A program made the position numbers and the translations under genes. Positions 11,301 through 24,168 of a stretch of 64,000 nt of DNA are shown here, one piece after another. Within the stretch, counting starts at the first letter, position 1. Each line of letters begins with the position of its first letter. Origin of the DNA: Carallia brachiata (lineage: Eukaryota > Streptophyta > Magnoliopsida > Malpighiales > Rhizophoraceae). The notes under the pieces were generated by a model. That model was not told the DNA's origin and did not search any database. It worked only from the letters and a program-made list of their open reading frames with translations. The DNA lies in the NCBI GenBank assembly GCA_021464245.1, contig JADCRB010000038.1, positions 1,387,392 to 1,451,391 of the forward strand, given 5' to 3'.

Positions 11301-14116
11301 ACCTCCAAATTTCTAATCATTTGTTGGCCAAAAGCATCATCTGGGTGGATCTGTTCAATAACAAAGGAAGGTTAAGGTCTCTGTTTTCCATATAATAAAA
11401 CCACCTGAAAATTTAATAAAGTATGCCAACGATAGCAAGGGAAAGACCTAAATTTGAGAAATATTAAAGATGCTAAGACTCAACCAGGCTGCAAACCTGT
11501 TCATACAAGAAAAACACTGCAGTGGAAAATGTTTTTGCTGCCCAACTAACTATTGCACAGGTCGAATCTGGTTCCAGGTATATCAAAACGCACTCTGCAA
11601 TTATAAATGTTGGCAAGCTGATAACAGTGTCAGAATGGACAACTTAAAACAGTCCACCAGCATAAAGAAAAACACCCATGTATAAAGCAAAAAGAAGAAA
11701 AGAAAAAACATACTTCCCAAGAAAATGTTAAATAAAATTGCAAACTTCTGTGCTGATCAGCAAAAACAGATAAAACCCCAAAGTCGAATCAGGATTCAAG
11801 AATATCACAACGCATTCTGCACATATAAATGCTGGCAAGCTGACAACATTATCAGGGGGGAAAAAACCTTAAACACTGACCTCCCAAAGAAGATTGAACA
11901 GATCCAAAATGAATCAAGCAAGCACAAACGAGTGAAAAAAAAAAGAAAAAAAGGCAAAATAATTACCAAGAAATTGATGTTATATTAGCTAATGTTGCCT
12001 GATTTTCAGCACATCCGATCCAAGAGAAAAAACATTAAACTCATCAGCAAAAATCCCAAGTATAATGCTTATTCACAACATTAGGTAGAACCTCAAAGCT
12101 ACAATATAATTTTCTTTGACAAACTGGGGTTGAATGAAAAGGAATTCAAAGTGGCTAAAACCTTCATAATTACTCCTTAATAATATTTTGTATGCATAAT
12201 GAATTATAAACCTGAAAAGGAGACACTAATTCCAAAAAATTACCAGATGAATTGAGTTAATGGAACTGAATCTAAATACAAAAAAAGAATTGGCCACACA
12301 AGCACACCTGGGATCCATATCAGCCAAAGCTATGATATCATCTAGTTTCTTTACATCACGCAAGTCGATAGGAAGTAGCTTGTAATGATCACTGAGCACT
12401 ACTCCTTCTTCTACAAGGTAAAAAATCCAAATAGTGGCAATCAAAAATTGAAGTGGGAAAAAAAAAACAACTAATACAATTCATTTACTCCTTGGAAAGA
12501 GTGTATGTATCAAAATTGAATGCCCACTAGATAATAAACCCGAAAAAAGTTCATGGCTAAGCACCTTAAGCCAGTTACCTCGTGAAATTGATGCTCCAGC
12601 ACCGACTTTGTCCCTTAACTGACTGTAGGATTCAACAATTGCAGCCTTTTTACTTGTTACCTAGCAAGAAATTTTTCATGCAAGTTCAGAAACAAGAGCT
12701 GATCCTTTGTCCGGCAGGCATAACATAGATCTATAATATATTTTCTTAACATAATGTAGTCTTATAGTCTAGCTCAATAAGCTGCAAGCCTTTTCCATTA
12801 AAAATATTAGAAAAAAAAAATGCTGGCAACTAAATTCACTAGATAGTTATAAATGACTCAAATTTGCACCTCCTTGAAATCCAGCTCCACGTATAAAAAT
12901 GGTTCTTTGCCCTCATCCTGTAACGGAGAATTATAGTCAGGACTGTGGCTCTTCCGATCAAGTAAAAGCTGCATTTGTCACAAGGTCATAGATAAAGCAA
13001 GGCACCTTCAAATGAAAATATGTTGTATCAAGCCTGCTCCAAGGGATAATATCTGCTTCTTCACAGGACCTTTTTCAGTGGTACACATTTCGCAATTAAG
13101 AAACTGAAAGAGAAGCTTCCGAAAAGCAGCCCAACGAGCAAAATAGCCTCAAAATATTTTAAAGCAAAAAAAAAAAAAAAAAAGTGATCATCAGGTATAG
13201 AAGACAAAGTTAAGAATGTCATTATGTCAATATTGGATATTTCTTGCAACGAGATGATACCACGGTTGATTATTGGGGATCTTCTCACGGGTCTTCTTAC
13301 GAATAGATGGATGTAGTCATCTTTCATGTATCCCCTTTGAACGCATGACCTTAGAGAAATATGCTGGCAGTAAGCATCATTTTCATAATATAACATTATC
13401 ATTTAAATTTGATGTAAATGCACAATAATACAAGATATCGAGAGCACATTGTACTGGAGATTACCCATCATTAGGGATAAGGGATAAGGGACGCAGGTGA
13501 GGGAGCGAATTGAAGTTCGAACCCTAGTTCTCCCGATAGAAGGCATACATCATATATATAAACCGTATGTAACGATTTCATAGTATGTGCTAACACAATT
13601 ACTCGAAAATTAAGAAAACGGTTTCGTGCTTAGGAAGAACACATATGAAGAATACCACAACTACTCGTAAAATTACGGGGAAAAAAATGCCAATTTATGT
13701 TTCAAGAAAGACAATTACAACTTAATATTTGCCAAAAAAGTCAGATTCTTTGTTGTGTGCAGTATCGAAAATAAATGTAAGTTAAGTTACGACTAACAAG
13801 AGATTAACAAATGAATTCCGTAATATCAGAAACATAGTGATCTATTTCATCAACAAGCGAGAGAGTACGAGAGAGAAAGAGAGAGAGAGCTTTCTTCCTA
13901 ATTCCTTCAATTTTCTCGGTAACCAAACACGTTAAACGGAGCACAGACGTCATAGTATCAGGAATTGAATCGAAACTTTCCGAGTAAACAGCGAAAGGGC
14001 TTTCAAATAATATCAAGAATCGAAAAAACGCACAATTTGCTGGCGGAAGCGTCGTCGTTCGTGGCTTGAACCGCCGCTCTATTGCTTCGGGAATCTGCCG
14101 ACGGCGGCTTCGCCAT
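8350..14116 (-). CDS. LCMT1: Leucine carboxyl methyltransferase 1 (PP2A methyltransferase), 13 exons
   Basis: Transfers a methyl group from S-adenosylmethionine to the C-terminal leucine of the PP2A catalytic subunit; the Arabidopsis orthologue is SBI1/LCMT1, a brake on brassinosteroid signalling. Exons: 14034-14116, 13261-13349, 13006-13147, 12870-12917, 12579-12660, 12308-12410, 11497-11617, 11303-11350, 10492-10575, 9915-9979, 9241-9292, 8929-8967, 8350-8424. They encode about 343 residues, near the Arabidopsis length. Visible motifs: [20 protein letters not shown] start, [12 protein letters not shown], the SAM-binding LGAG(F)[46 protein letters not shown] and C-terminal GLFGDFGFP. Exon phases agree throughout. 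Oddities: exon 3 lacks one T at 13030-13031 in the GAGFDTTY codons; intron 11 uses a GC donor; a decayed copy of exon 7 lies at 11782-11839. Identity is very sure. Whether the missing base is real or an assembly error is open. Confidence 0.93.
8610..8760 (+). repeat. SINE-like repeat, copy 1 (LCMT1 intron 12)
   Basis: About 150 bp resembling 10308-10470: shared blocks are GACCTCTAT, then GGAA-GG-rich sequence, then TTGTGTA-CT-ATG and CTAAT, ending in an A-rich stretch. This looks like a dispersed short retroelement. Box A and B were not clear and no target-site duplication was identified. Confidence 0.35.
10308..10470 (+). repeat. SINE-like repeat, copy 2 (LCMT1 intron 9)
   Basis: Same repeat family as 8610-8760, in the same orientation and also in an LCMT1 intron. 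It carries GACCTCTATTTTAGAGATCC, the TTGTGTAACTTATGACCTAAT-like block and an A-rich 3' end (CCAAAAAATAAAAG). Confidence 0.35.
11782..11839 (-). pseudogene. Decayed duplicate of LCMT1 exon 7
   Basis: Within intron 6, about 165 bp upstream of real exon 7 (11497-11617) in transcription order. It keeps a TCAG acceptor at 11842-11840 and then encodes [20 protein letters not shown], against [20 protein letters not shown] in the functional exon. After that the match stops. Flanking intron sequence also matches (roughly 11618-11690 with 11840-11905), so the duplication included intron DNA. It lacks the second half of the exon, so inclusion would not give a normal protein. Confidence 0.75.
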
Positions 14117-14776
14117 GGATATTTCGCCCGCTTGAGAGCAAGACGTCGTTCGGAAATCGTTCGCTTTTCACCGTAGACGGCTGGGCGTAGGCGTTTTTAT
14201 TTAAAAATTAATTAAAACTGATGGAACCATATGAATATTGAGTTGTAAAAAAAAAAGAAAAGATATCGAGAACATGTACTGTAGTCTGTAGGGATGGAAT
14301 TTCTGGACATATTTTTATAGGTATTTTCACCAAAGAAAAAATTTATGTGCTCGCATCGAGATAAAAAATAAATGTTTCGGGATATCCGACATTTAAAAAT
14401 TAAAATTTTTATTTTAAAGTCTTTAAATATTGAAATCATGCACAGAAACGTATGAAATTTATGAGAATAAGAAAAATTATTTTATTTTAATAGATTAAAA
14501 AGGAAATATAATATGAATAATACCTTTTTACATTGTTAATTATCATATTCTTGTTTTGATTAGTATTTTTGGTATATTTAATTAGAATATTATGTCAAGA
14601 CTTTTTATTTTTGCATTCGAATTTTACTAACTTTATCTTAATTTTCTAACTATTTGGCTTCCATTGTAAAACAAATTATATAAGTTTTGACATGAGTTAA
14701 TTGAACTCATCACTGAATATTGAAGGAAAATTTATTACCTTTTTTGGGGCTAGCTTTGAGCTTTGGTACACGACTA

Positions 14777-14964
14777 GAGGGATTTGGTTAGAGAAAACAT
14801 TCATAATATAAAGAGTTATCAATTTTATGCGATCATATTAATAAATAACATAATAAAAAAATATATCTCATAACTCTATTTTTTTGGTTACATAAAAGAT
14901 TAATGTGGTTACACAAAATTAGTAATTTACGGTATTATAAATATTTTCTCTAACCAAATCACTC
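14777..14964. mobile_element. MITE with about 30-bp terminal inverted repeats
   Basis: The left end GAGGGATTTGGTTAGAGAAA matches the inverse of the right end, GAGTGATTTGGTTAGAGAAA, and similarity continues into AT(A/T)-rich ATTCATAAT / ATTTATAAT. Total size is about 188 bp, with no coding capacity. A target-site duplication is not obvious. Confidence 0.6.
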
Positions 14965-15767
14965 GGGCGTGGAATTTTTTCCTTTTATTTACATTGAATA
15001 AGGGAATCCCAAGCAAACTTAACTATAAAAAGTAATATAATAAAAAATAAAAAGCATCGGTGAAGAGAGGAATGCTGGAATAAGACTGCTACAAAATGGA
15101 AAAAGTATGATGTTGTTATTGTTGAAATGAAATATTAATTTTAGTATTACTTTTACATTTTATAGTTTATTTTGTCAATTGAAAAGGAAAAACCTACTAA
15201 TGTATGATTAAAACTTGCATAGTACAATTTAGTCATTTACGTTGTAAAATAAAATTTTTATTGTTTTAAAAGTTAATTATTGGATGAACAAGACTATGAT
15301 TAATGTATTGTAATTTTTCACTTTACTCAAAATTATAATTTAAGACATTTAAAATAAAAATTTAAATTATAATTATTGAAATGTCTCATTGTAAGATAAA
15401 ACAATAGATATTTCTCGTCTGTTTCTCCTGCTGCTTCCAAATATCTTGTGCACCTGATAGATTAAGCCCCTTGGTTACCATTAATTAAAGGTCCATCCTA
15501 TCTATATATATGTTTATCCACCATTCCTCGAACAAGGTCGTGACACATTGCCGTCAAGTCAATAAGAGAATGGTCATGACCTTAGTTGCCAGCCTATCTT
15601 ATTTATTTATTTATTTTTATGAACCAGAGAAAAAAATAGAAAAAATAAAAAACTAAAGTCCAGTAAAAAGAACTTCCACTCTATAAGCCTGAAGGAGAAC
15701 CCCCAAACCCATTGGTGGAGAGGCCAATGTAGTATCCTCAATCGTAGTTCCACTTCCCAACTTAGCG

Positions 15768-16606
15768 GATGTTTGATTTTGCAGTTATTAATTATTATTG
15801 TTAATTATTAATTGTTATTACTGCTGTTTATCGTTATTATTTTTTGTTGATATATGAGATAAAATGAATTATAGTATTTAGTTAAATTAATATTTAGTGT
15901 TGCTCATTAAAAAAATGAAATGACTATTTTAATTTTTTTTTTATTTTGTTTTAATAAATGATCTTTTGAATTCTAATTAATATTAATTAGTTTTATAATG
16001 TGTTTGTAAATAAAAATTTGGGTGACTTCAAAATCAACTACAATTTATAAAAAAATTTTGGTTATTGTTTAAACCAAAAAAAATATTATTATTATGTTGA
16101 AAAATAATATTATTTTTTATCATGTAAGTTACCTTTTATACGTTATAAAAAAAAAAAAAAAGCTATTAACCAAGACAAGAAGAAGACGACACGTAAATTG
16201 ATATTTGTTATTAATTATTATCATTAAAATAATAATAAAATATTATATTTATAATAAAAATAACAAGTAAAATTTATTTCTAAATAGTGGGACCCAAATT
16301 ACTATTTCTCTTCTCTCTCATCCTGCCTCTCTCACTCCGTGTTTCATTACTGATGTTGGCCTAATTAGAAATAGCCAATCTCATGTTTAACCGCAACGTG
16401 CAGGGATATTTTTGTAAACTTAAACTCATCAGCAGTTGATTTCCTTGAAAAGTAGGTTTAGCTTGCTTTTCTTAACTATTTTTGATTGGAGGAAAGTGCA
16501 ATTTCAACAATAATAAAACAATTTTTACTAAACATTTTAATTCTTACTTTTTAAAACAGCAATAGCAAAAAATACCCACTATGTACAAAATCAAATGCTC
16601 TCTTAG
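15768..16606. mobile_element. Non-autonomous DNA element with GCATTTGATTTTG-type ends
   Basis: The left end CGGATGTTTGATTTTG and the inverse of the right end GAGCATTTGATTTTG resemble each other. The flanks show a possible short duplication (ACTTAG / TCTTAG). The interior of about 840 bp is AT-rich, with poly-A and ATT tracts and no transposase. Confidence 0.4.
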
Positions 16607-16609
16607 TTG

Positions 16610-17040
16610 AGAAGTTGGCACATCAGTTCTCTTTACGAAAATGTGCTTGAGTCATGGATTCCAATTGCGATCACAGAGGATACGTATGTCATCAAGCTGA
16701 ACAACAATCGGATGAGACGCACCATAAGAGGAAATACAGGTGTAGAGCTTTAAGGAAGTCAATTTCAAGAACAAAATTCTATAATCCGAGTCCTAAGTAA
16801 ATTCTAAGCCACGTTTGATACCTATAAGCTCGGCAATTATATTTGTGGTCGGGCCAAGTGGAGCAATAAAACCACCCCGCCAATTGCGAGAGTCATGCAG
16901 AATTCTCCCGAAAACCAACTCCGCATGAATTCCCTTGTGAACTCCCATCAGTATTAATTTTCTATTGGAATTATCTGTGTATTTTAAAAGGCTATTGTCC
17001 CACGTCAGAAATGAGAACATTGTTACGCTTGTTTATAACA
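16610..17040 (-). pseudogene. LINE (non-LTR retrotransposon) RNase H domain fragment
   Basis: An open stretch at 16793-17020 encodes GGFIAPLGPTTNIIAELIGI followed by KRGLEF, the pattern of plant LINE ORF2 / RVT_3 RNase H domains. Reading on past a stop gives SHPIVVQLDDIRILCDRNWN and an H-V-F-V-KR block, the C-terminal half of the same domain. Stops and frame changes are present. No reverse transcriptase was seen nearby, so this is a short relic. Confidence 0.6.
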
Positions 17041-17379
17041 CGTGTTTCATAACTTGAAAACGAGAAGACCAAATGAAGTCTCGCTCCAGAGTAAGAGACC
17101 CAAACCCAAGCCAAGTGGAGGTCAATTTTGCTTTGTGATCGTGCTCGTATGTGTGGAGCTGTTTCATAATCTACCCATCAACGGAAAAGGTCAGCAGACG
17201 GGCGAAAAAACGGCGAGGAGGCAGGCACCATAATCCAAGTTACCGTGTCCGAACAGAAAAATTATTATTTTTACCATATACAAGCTACTATTCACACCCA
17301 AAGAAGTTGGTTGGAAAATATTTTTTTCCCACTGTTTGAACAGTAAGCCCTCGATGCCATATTACTTATCCTTGTTTCT

Positions 17380-17600
17380 ATGGCAGGGTTTTCCGAGCTG
17401 TGGGCTTAGGATTGGGTCTTCCGGTAGGCTGCTGGGGTGTTGTTGGTGATGGAATTAGATAACGTTGGATTGGATCTGGCATATTAGGGTGGCTAAGTTT
17501 GAGTTTCCGGGTACTTCGGTGTGGGCTACTGTTTGAGGAGGCTTTCTAAATATCTATTTTGTTTTTTTAATTAATGAAGGTTCTTGGCGATAAAAAAGGG
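17380..17600 (+). repeat. LINE-like 3' tail
   Basis: G/T-rich untranslated sequence ends in TTAATGAAGG, TTCTTGGCGATAAAAAAG. This ending is typical of plant LINE 3' UTRs with a short A tail. No coding part is attached. Confidence 0.35.
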
Positions 17601-20600
17601 TTCACCCATCAACGCCTACATGCACCCACAGGAGCAACAATTATATCCTTAAAAATTAAAAGGGGTAATTTACATTTTAGATTGTAGCTTTAGGAGATAA
17701 TTATATTTTGTGTTGAATATTTTCAGAATTTATATAAAACACTGTCTAATATAAATTCAGTAATAATTAACAACATAAGTCAGTTGGACATAAATAGAAG
17801 TTAGAATATATTATAAAAGTGTCATGGAAAATAATACAAAATTTCCAAAATGCTCCCCTTTCAAAAGCTTACTTAATCTACTTGATTTCCGTCGAAATTG
17901 AAGAAATTAGGTTTTTCAAATTAGATCGCGACAAATAGGTTTTGAAGATGGGAGAGCGAGAGAGATTGAGATAAAGAGTGTCGCTGAGTATAGGTGTTTA
18001 AAAAAATTAAAAATTTCAGTTAACTGAGAAAACTAAACTGAACTGAACTGAATTTTCAATTAATTGAACTAATTTTATAATTAGTTAATCAAACCGAGAA
18101 AAAATCGAAATTTTCAATTCAGTTTCAATTTCTAATATTAAAAATCCTTAATTAAGCGAATCGAACCGAAATGTTATTTTACATATATATATTATATATA
18201 TTCTTATAATAGAAAAATATTACTAATATAACAATTGTTAATAAATAAATGTTAATAAAATATTATTATACCTCAAATAATTACTTATTTATTTTTTTAT
18301 ATATAATGATAGCTATAATTTTGTTAAAAGAATATATATCAAAAATATTTTTTTTACATTTAGATTATAATTTTAGATTTTTTTGTTTATTAAATTCAGT
18401 TAGTTGAAACCAAATTCAGTTAACCAAATTTTTTGTTCAGGAACAGTTTTCAATTTTACATAACCGAAAATTTCAATTTAAGAACAGTTATATGGTTCAA
18501 TTTAGTTAACTAAACTATAAATATCCCTATGGCTGAGAGTTGTAAGATGAAATTAGGTTGTTGGTTTTCAATATATAAGTAAGAGTAAATTTTGCTTTTC
18601 ACAATGTTTATTTATTTTAGTAACTCGTGTTAGTCAAACAATATTTTATGTAATCTTTAAAACTACACCGTGCAAAATGTAATTACCATATATTTACAAT
18701 GTAAAATACCATATATTTACAATGTAAAATACTAAAATGTAAACTACTTTAAAAAGTTGATAAAATCTTTCCGTACTTAAGTCGAGGACTTTGGCCAAAT
18801 GCCAGATAACGGCATTACACTGTTATAAATATCCGCCTTGCTTTACATTTATAAATTTATAAATTAAGAGTACATATTATAAATAAATTATCATCATTAT
18901 TGTGGTGCAATAGTTAGAGGATTACCTTCGTAATACAGAGTTATGGATTTGAACTCTGGCAAAGGCATCTATTATGATTAAATGTTCATTTGGCTTTATA
19001 GAATTGATGAATGGTGAATGACCCTTGTTAATTAGCGCTAAGTTTGCTCAATACATATCGATCGATCTGTTTCACTTTACAATGCACAAGTACAATTATT
19101 CTTGACAAATCTATGGAATACCACCTATTCTTTCCTGCTATATGGACAAAAAAGAAAAACTAAATTGACACGCTATTAACTTCCATTACATGCAATTCAT
19201 CAAAAAAAAAAAAAAAAACTTTCATTACATGCATGGAAAAAAATTAAAAAAAATGTAGTTTCTCAATTGCATTTTACAAAGAACAGACAAAAAAATGAAA
19301 ATTTCTAATTTGACTCATCTTTTTTAGTGATTACACACACAATTAGTGAGATTTACTTGAAATTAAAAAAAAAATTTGTATAGTATAACTTCGTAAGAGA
19401 ATTATACTTATAAGAAAAGTGAGTAAAAATATCAAACACCATTTATTTTCAAATCCACATGAATTAAGGGAAAAAAGGATCATTTCACATAGGAAATTAA
19501 AATGAGGATCAAATTTAGCTTTTTTTTTTTTTGCTCGAAAAAGAAAAAAAGATTTCGATTAAAATTTTCTTTATCTGCTAATTTGATGATTCAAATATTC
19601 CTTTTACGTTGATTTGTGATTATAATACCAAAATCAAATAAGATAAGGAATGCCCCCATTAAATGGTAACATATCCGCACATGTTTGGAGAAGAAAAACA
19701 AATCCTTAGAAAATTAAAATGATTCTTTCTTAATTTGGGTCCTAGTAATTCAAGTATATATAGATAGAAGCAAAGCCTTTTGGTCCTCATAAAAGCATAA
19801 CACAAGCAGGAACACAACGAAGGGAATACAATGCGGAGGCTTCCATTTTTCTCACTTACAATGCTATTATACCTTCTATTCTGTCATTTCCAGGGACCAA
19901 CTTTTGCTTTGAAGAGGTCAGGATTTTGTTTTCTGCCTCATTTCCTCTTTCTCCAAATAATTGTGTGCATATTTCAATACAATCTTTTAAAACCAAAATT
20001 ACATTTTTCACTGCCTATTACAAAAAATCCTTTTAATTAATTTAAACTACTGCTTTTCTCTCGCATGTTTGTAATTTTTCTAAGGATTACATCAGCTCAT
20101 TTTCAAAATTTCTTTGAATTTTTTTTCTCATTTCATTTTCTTCCTTTCTTTTTTGTATGAGAAATTCTATTGGACTGTTTTAAGTTACAAAATATGAGTA
20201 GCTCAACCTATTCTTTCAATTCCACATATTCCATTAAATTTTAACTTTAGATCACCAAAATAGATATCTAGGCATTTCTTTTGTTCTAGATTAATGCAAA
20301 TCGAGAGTTGAGATATACATTTTGGCAAATGGCTTCAATAGAAATTTTTTCATGCAGTCTTACATAGTGTACATGGGATCACATGCACATGGTTCGAATC
20401 CAACGTCGGACGACATTGAGAATGCAAGGACTTCTCACTATCAATTGCTGGGATCAGTTTGCAAAAGGTTAATTAGTGTGTGTTTCACATTTGTTTAGGC
20501 TTGCAGCCTACATTCTCCGACACTAAACTCTTTTTTTTTTTTTTGAATTGAATGCAAATAAACTTTTCTTAATAGCATAGAGAAGGCCAAGGAGAAAATA

Positions 20601-21316
20601 TTGTACTCGTATACTAAAAGCATCAATGGCTTCGCTGCAATCCTTGACGAAGCAGAAGCCGCAGAACTTGCTAGTAAGCCGATTCTAAAATTTTCCGATA
20701 TAATGACACATGATCAAATATTATTTTAATGCCCTTTTGTTATTTTGATAAATGCAGAGCATCCGGATGTAATATCTATTTTCTTGGACGAGAAAGTAGA
20801 TTTGCAAACAACACACTCGTAGAATTTTCTTGGGTTAGAAGAAGAGAGATCCATACCTAAGTCATCACTTTGGAGAAAGGCAAGATTTGGCAAAGACATA
20901 ATCATTGCAAATATTGATACAAGTAAACAACGTTGCTATAGGTTTTCATTTTTTTTAAGAGTAAGTTTGGCAACAATTTTATGATATAAGTCAACTCAAT
21001 TCAGTTAAAATCAGAGAATATAATTTAATTGGTTTGATAATTGAATTTAATAATCAATCTCTTGCTTGATATACATTTCTTTAGAAAAAAATTGAATTTT
21101 TTTTTTTTTGGTTTGGTGGAGACATTTTTAAGTTGCTAATAAATTTAAATTTACCCAATTCTCACCCATTTGATAAGTAAGTACTACCACTTTCATCATT
21201 TATGTAAACTTTTACGTGAAGATTCAATTGAATTCTTTTGCTTTAGCGCTCATAATACCAAACAAATGTTATTTAAGAATTGAATTCACAAACCTTTGTC
21301 ATCCCAAACAAGCCAC

Positions 21317-21319
<3 letters not shown>

Positions 21320-21349
<30 letters not shown>
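21320..21349. repeat. GA microsatellite in a subtilase pseudogene intron
   Basis: About fifteen GA units lie in the 20923-21709 intron. A comparable GT/GA repeat occupies the matching intron of the second fragment at 37581-37624, so the repeat probably predates the duplication. Confidence 0.85.
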
Positions 21350-21352
<3 letters not shown>

Positions 21353-23608
21353 CAGACAACAAGTTCTTCTATAAGAAAATTATTGAGCAAAGATAATTAG
21401 TTTAATTGTGTCATCTTCTTAAGAATTTAAACTAGCAAAGCACAATTTTTTTATTGTTTTCATAAATATGTATACAAAAATGTATTTATAATTTATTAGA
21501 AATCGAGCTTCAGTATGATTCGATGTTTCTGTGTAGCCCTACAGGACCCCAACCCCCAACTTACAAACTGTTAGTTTTTTTTGTCAAAAATAATCCATCA
21601 TAAGTATGTCAGTCAATACAAATTATTAGTATTGACTTTTGACTGATTTAGTTGTCATGTGAATTTTATTTGACAAAGTGAAGTTTTTGATACAAACACA
21701 CGTACATAGGTGTTTGGCCAGAGTCAAGAAGCTTCAATAACGAAGGAATGAGTCCAATTCCATCAAGTCAAAACGATACTAAAGGAGTTCGTTGCAACAG
21801 ATGTAATTCTCTCTCTCTCTCTTTTTTTGCTAATATTTTAAAATGCTCAAAAACAATTTTGAGCAAGAAAAGCTCAAGCTGCATCTTTTTATTTTTATTA
21901 TTATATTTTTCTGAAGAATCGATTTGCTCTTTTTTTTGGGTCTCCTCTTTTGCCTTGTACCCTGCAAAAAGTTTCTCAGAGCAACTTAATTTGTTGGTTA
22001 ATTATGCAATAATTCTCCTTCTGTAATCAAATTATATGTATCTATAACTGCCTTTTGTTCATCCATTAAGATTTCTCACCGGATCGTAGGATGACATTCT
22101 GTTATCAAATAAATCACTTGATGATTAAGTACACTAAAGTTCTTTTAAGTTTTTCTCTAGTTGGTGTGAATTGGGATTCTGTAAATTGTACTTGGCAAGT
22201 TAATTGCTGCAAGTAAATTGTATGAAGTATTATAAAATTATGAAATGTAACTCAGGAGTAGTTATTATTATGATTAGTCTAGTTAATCTCTGAGATAATG
22301 GTACATGACATGTAGGACTATGGGACCTTCCTAAATTGCCCACGATTCAACCATTGTTGTTATGTGAATGTGTCCAGGAAGCTAATTGGGGCGAGGTACT
22401 TTAACAAAGCTGCTTTGGCTACATTGGCTAAAAAGCATCGTCGTCCTAATTCCACCTTTTACACTTCACGTGACATGGAGGGCCATGGGACACACACCTT
22501 GTCAACGGCAGCAGGTAAGTAGACCTTACTATTTCTTTTTATTTAGTTTGTGCTAGTTCAAGAGTTCGAATCCTAACTAAGGCGAACTTCCCGATTGATG
22601 GTGGAGCTAGGAAACTTTGTATAGGAGCAAATGCATATGGCCTTGGCAATGGAATTGCCAAAGGTGGCTCACCACAGGCCAGTGTAGCAGCTTACAAGGT
22701 GTGCTGGAAACTCTTTCCTGAATGCCAGGCTGCGGACATTATGGCTGCTTGGGATGCTGATATATACGATGGGGTCGATGTGATATCGGTTTCACTTGGT
22801 AGCGAGGGGAAATATCTTAATGATGTTATAGCGATTGGTGCCTTCCACGCTGATCAAGGACCGACACCGGGGCATTTAGATAATGCTGCACCTTGGATGC
22901 TAACTGTTGGTGCTGCAACAATTGATCGCCAGTTTACTTCCTATGTGACGCTTGGGAATGGGAAGCGATTCAATGTAATAAATATTGTTTGCTTATTTTG
23001 TTCCCAAGTGCCAAATGATGCATATCTTTAATTCTAAATAATTTGTTGTATTTGTCATCTTTAGGGAACGAGACTTTTAACTAATGGGTTTGCAGCAGAA
23101 AAATTCTATCCATTGATTAGCGGCAAGAAAGCTGCTACCAATAAATTGACTGAGAATGATGGGTAATTGATCTCATTTGTCAGTTTTTTTCCCCGAATAA
23201 TTGATGTATTGATCAATGTTATTTTATGTTGGTATTAAAACATGAAATAAAAATTGTGCAGCGAGCTGTGTTTGCCAGGTAAACTTGATTCAAAGAAGGT
23301 CACAGGAAAAATATTGGTCTGCCCTGATGCGCTGATAGTTGATAGACCTAAATTAGAATTTGAGGTTCTACCCACTCTTGCTGTTGGGATGATTCTAACA
23401 AACGATGAAAATAAAAACATAATCGATGCTTACCATTATATGCTTCCTAGAGCAGAACTCAGTTTCATTGATAGCGAATTAACTTTTGCCTAAATTAACT
23501 CTACCGAGTAACTCCATATAAACTCTATGCCTTTTCCTGAAAGTCTCTTTGATCTTCAATTTTGGCCACCGGATTCGGATGACACATTTATATGCATATG
23601 CATTATAG

Positions 23609-23796
23609 TAATCATATTGCACGTATTGGCAGATCAGCGACGGATTTAAAGACAAAACCAGCTGTACCAGGCTTCTCATCTAAGGGTCCTAATCCTTTAG
23701 ATTAATCATATTGCACGTATTGGCAGATCAGCGACGGATTTAAAGACAAAACCAGCTGTACCAGGCTTCTCATCTAAGGGTCCTAATCCTTTAGAT
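23609..23796 (+). repeat. Perfect 94-bp tandem duplication in a subtilase exon
   Basis: Copies 23609-23702 and 23703-23796 are identical. Each contains the exon encoding TKPAVPGFSSKGPNPLD plus 5' flanking bases. The lack of any difference, while the rest of the gene is heavily decayed, points to a very recent duplication or an assembly artefact. Confidence 0.9.
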
Positions 23797-24168
23797 GAAT
23801 CAGTGCTCAAGGTAACCTTATTTATTATCAATCATAAGATCTTATGGAACATATTATGCAGTACTAAAACTTGGTATGTTATGTAGTTAACACATACAAT
23901 ATGTTGCACACGTCTTGCAGCCTGATATTATTGCTCTTAAGGTTAATATAATTGCTGCAAACAGTTTAGAATAAGGAGACAATCCTCATAGTCCTTTTAT
24001 GGTTATGACCGGAACATCAATGGCAACTCCACATGTTGCTAGCATTGTTGGACTTCTTAGAGCAATACACCCAGATTGGAGCCCTGCTGCCATTCATTCA
24101 GTAATCATAACCACTGGTACAAATATTTTTAATTCCTGCATGCTCGTTGTACAAGATACACAAGTCTG

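Larger units (their letters stand above)
14117..19830. other. Intergenic region between LCMT1 and the subtilase pseudogene
   Basis: AT-rich DNA with no gene recognised. It holds two TIR elements (14777-14964 and 15768-16606), a LINE RNase H fragment (16610-17040) and a LINE-like tail (17380-17600), listed separately. The stretch 17600-19830 shows only AT-rich sequence and short repeats. The last part up to 19830 should hold the promoter of the subtilase gene. Confidence 0.6.

Noticed and set aside
13500..13540. Possible tRNA from a GTTCGAACCC block
   Set aside because: The surrounding sequence does not fold into acceptor, D and anticodon arms. Similar B-box-like motifs near 20390, 22570 and 51410 also lack a tRNA body.
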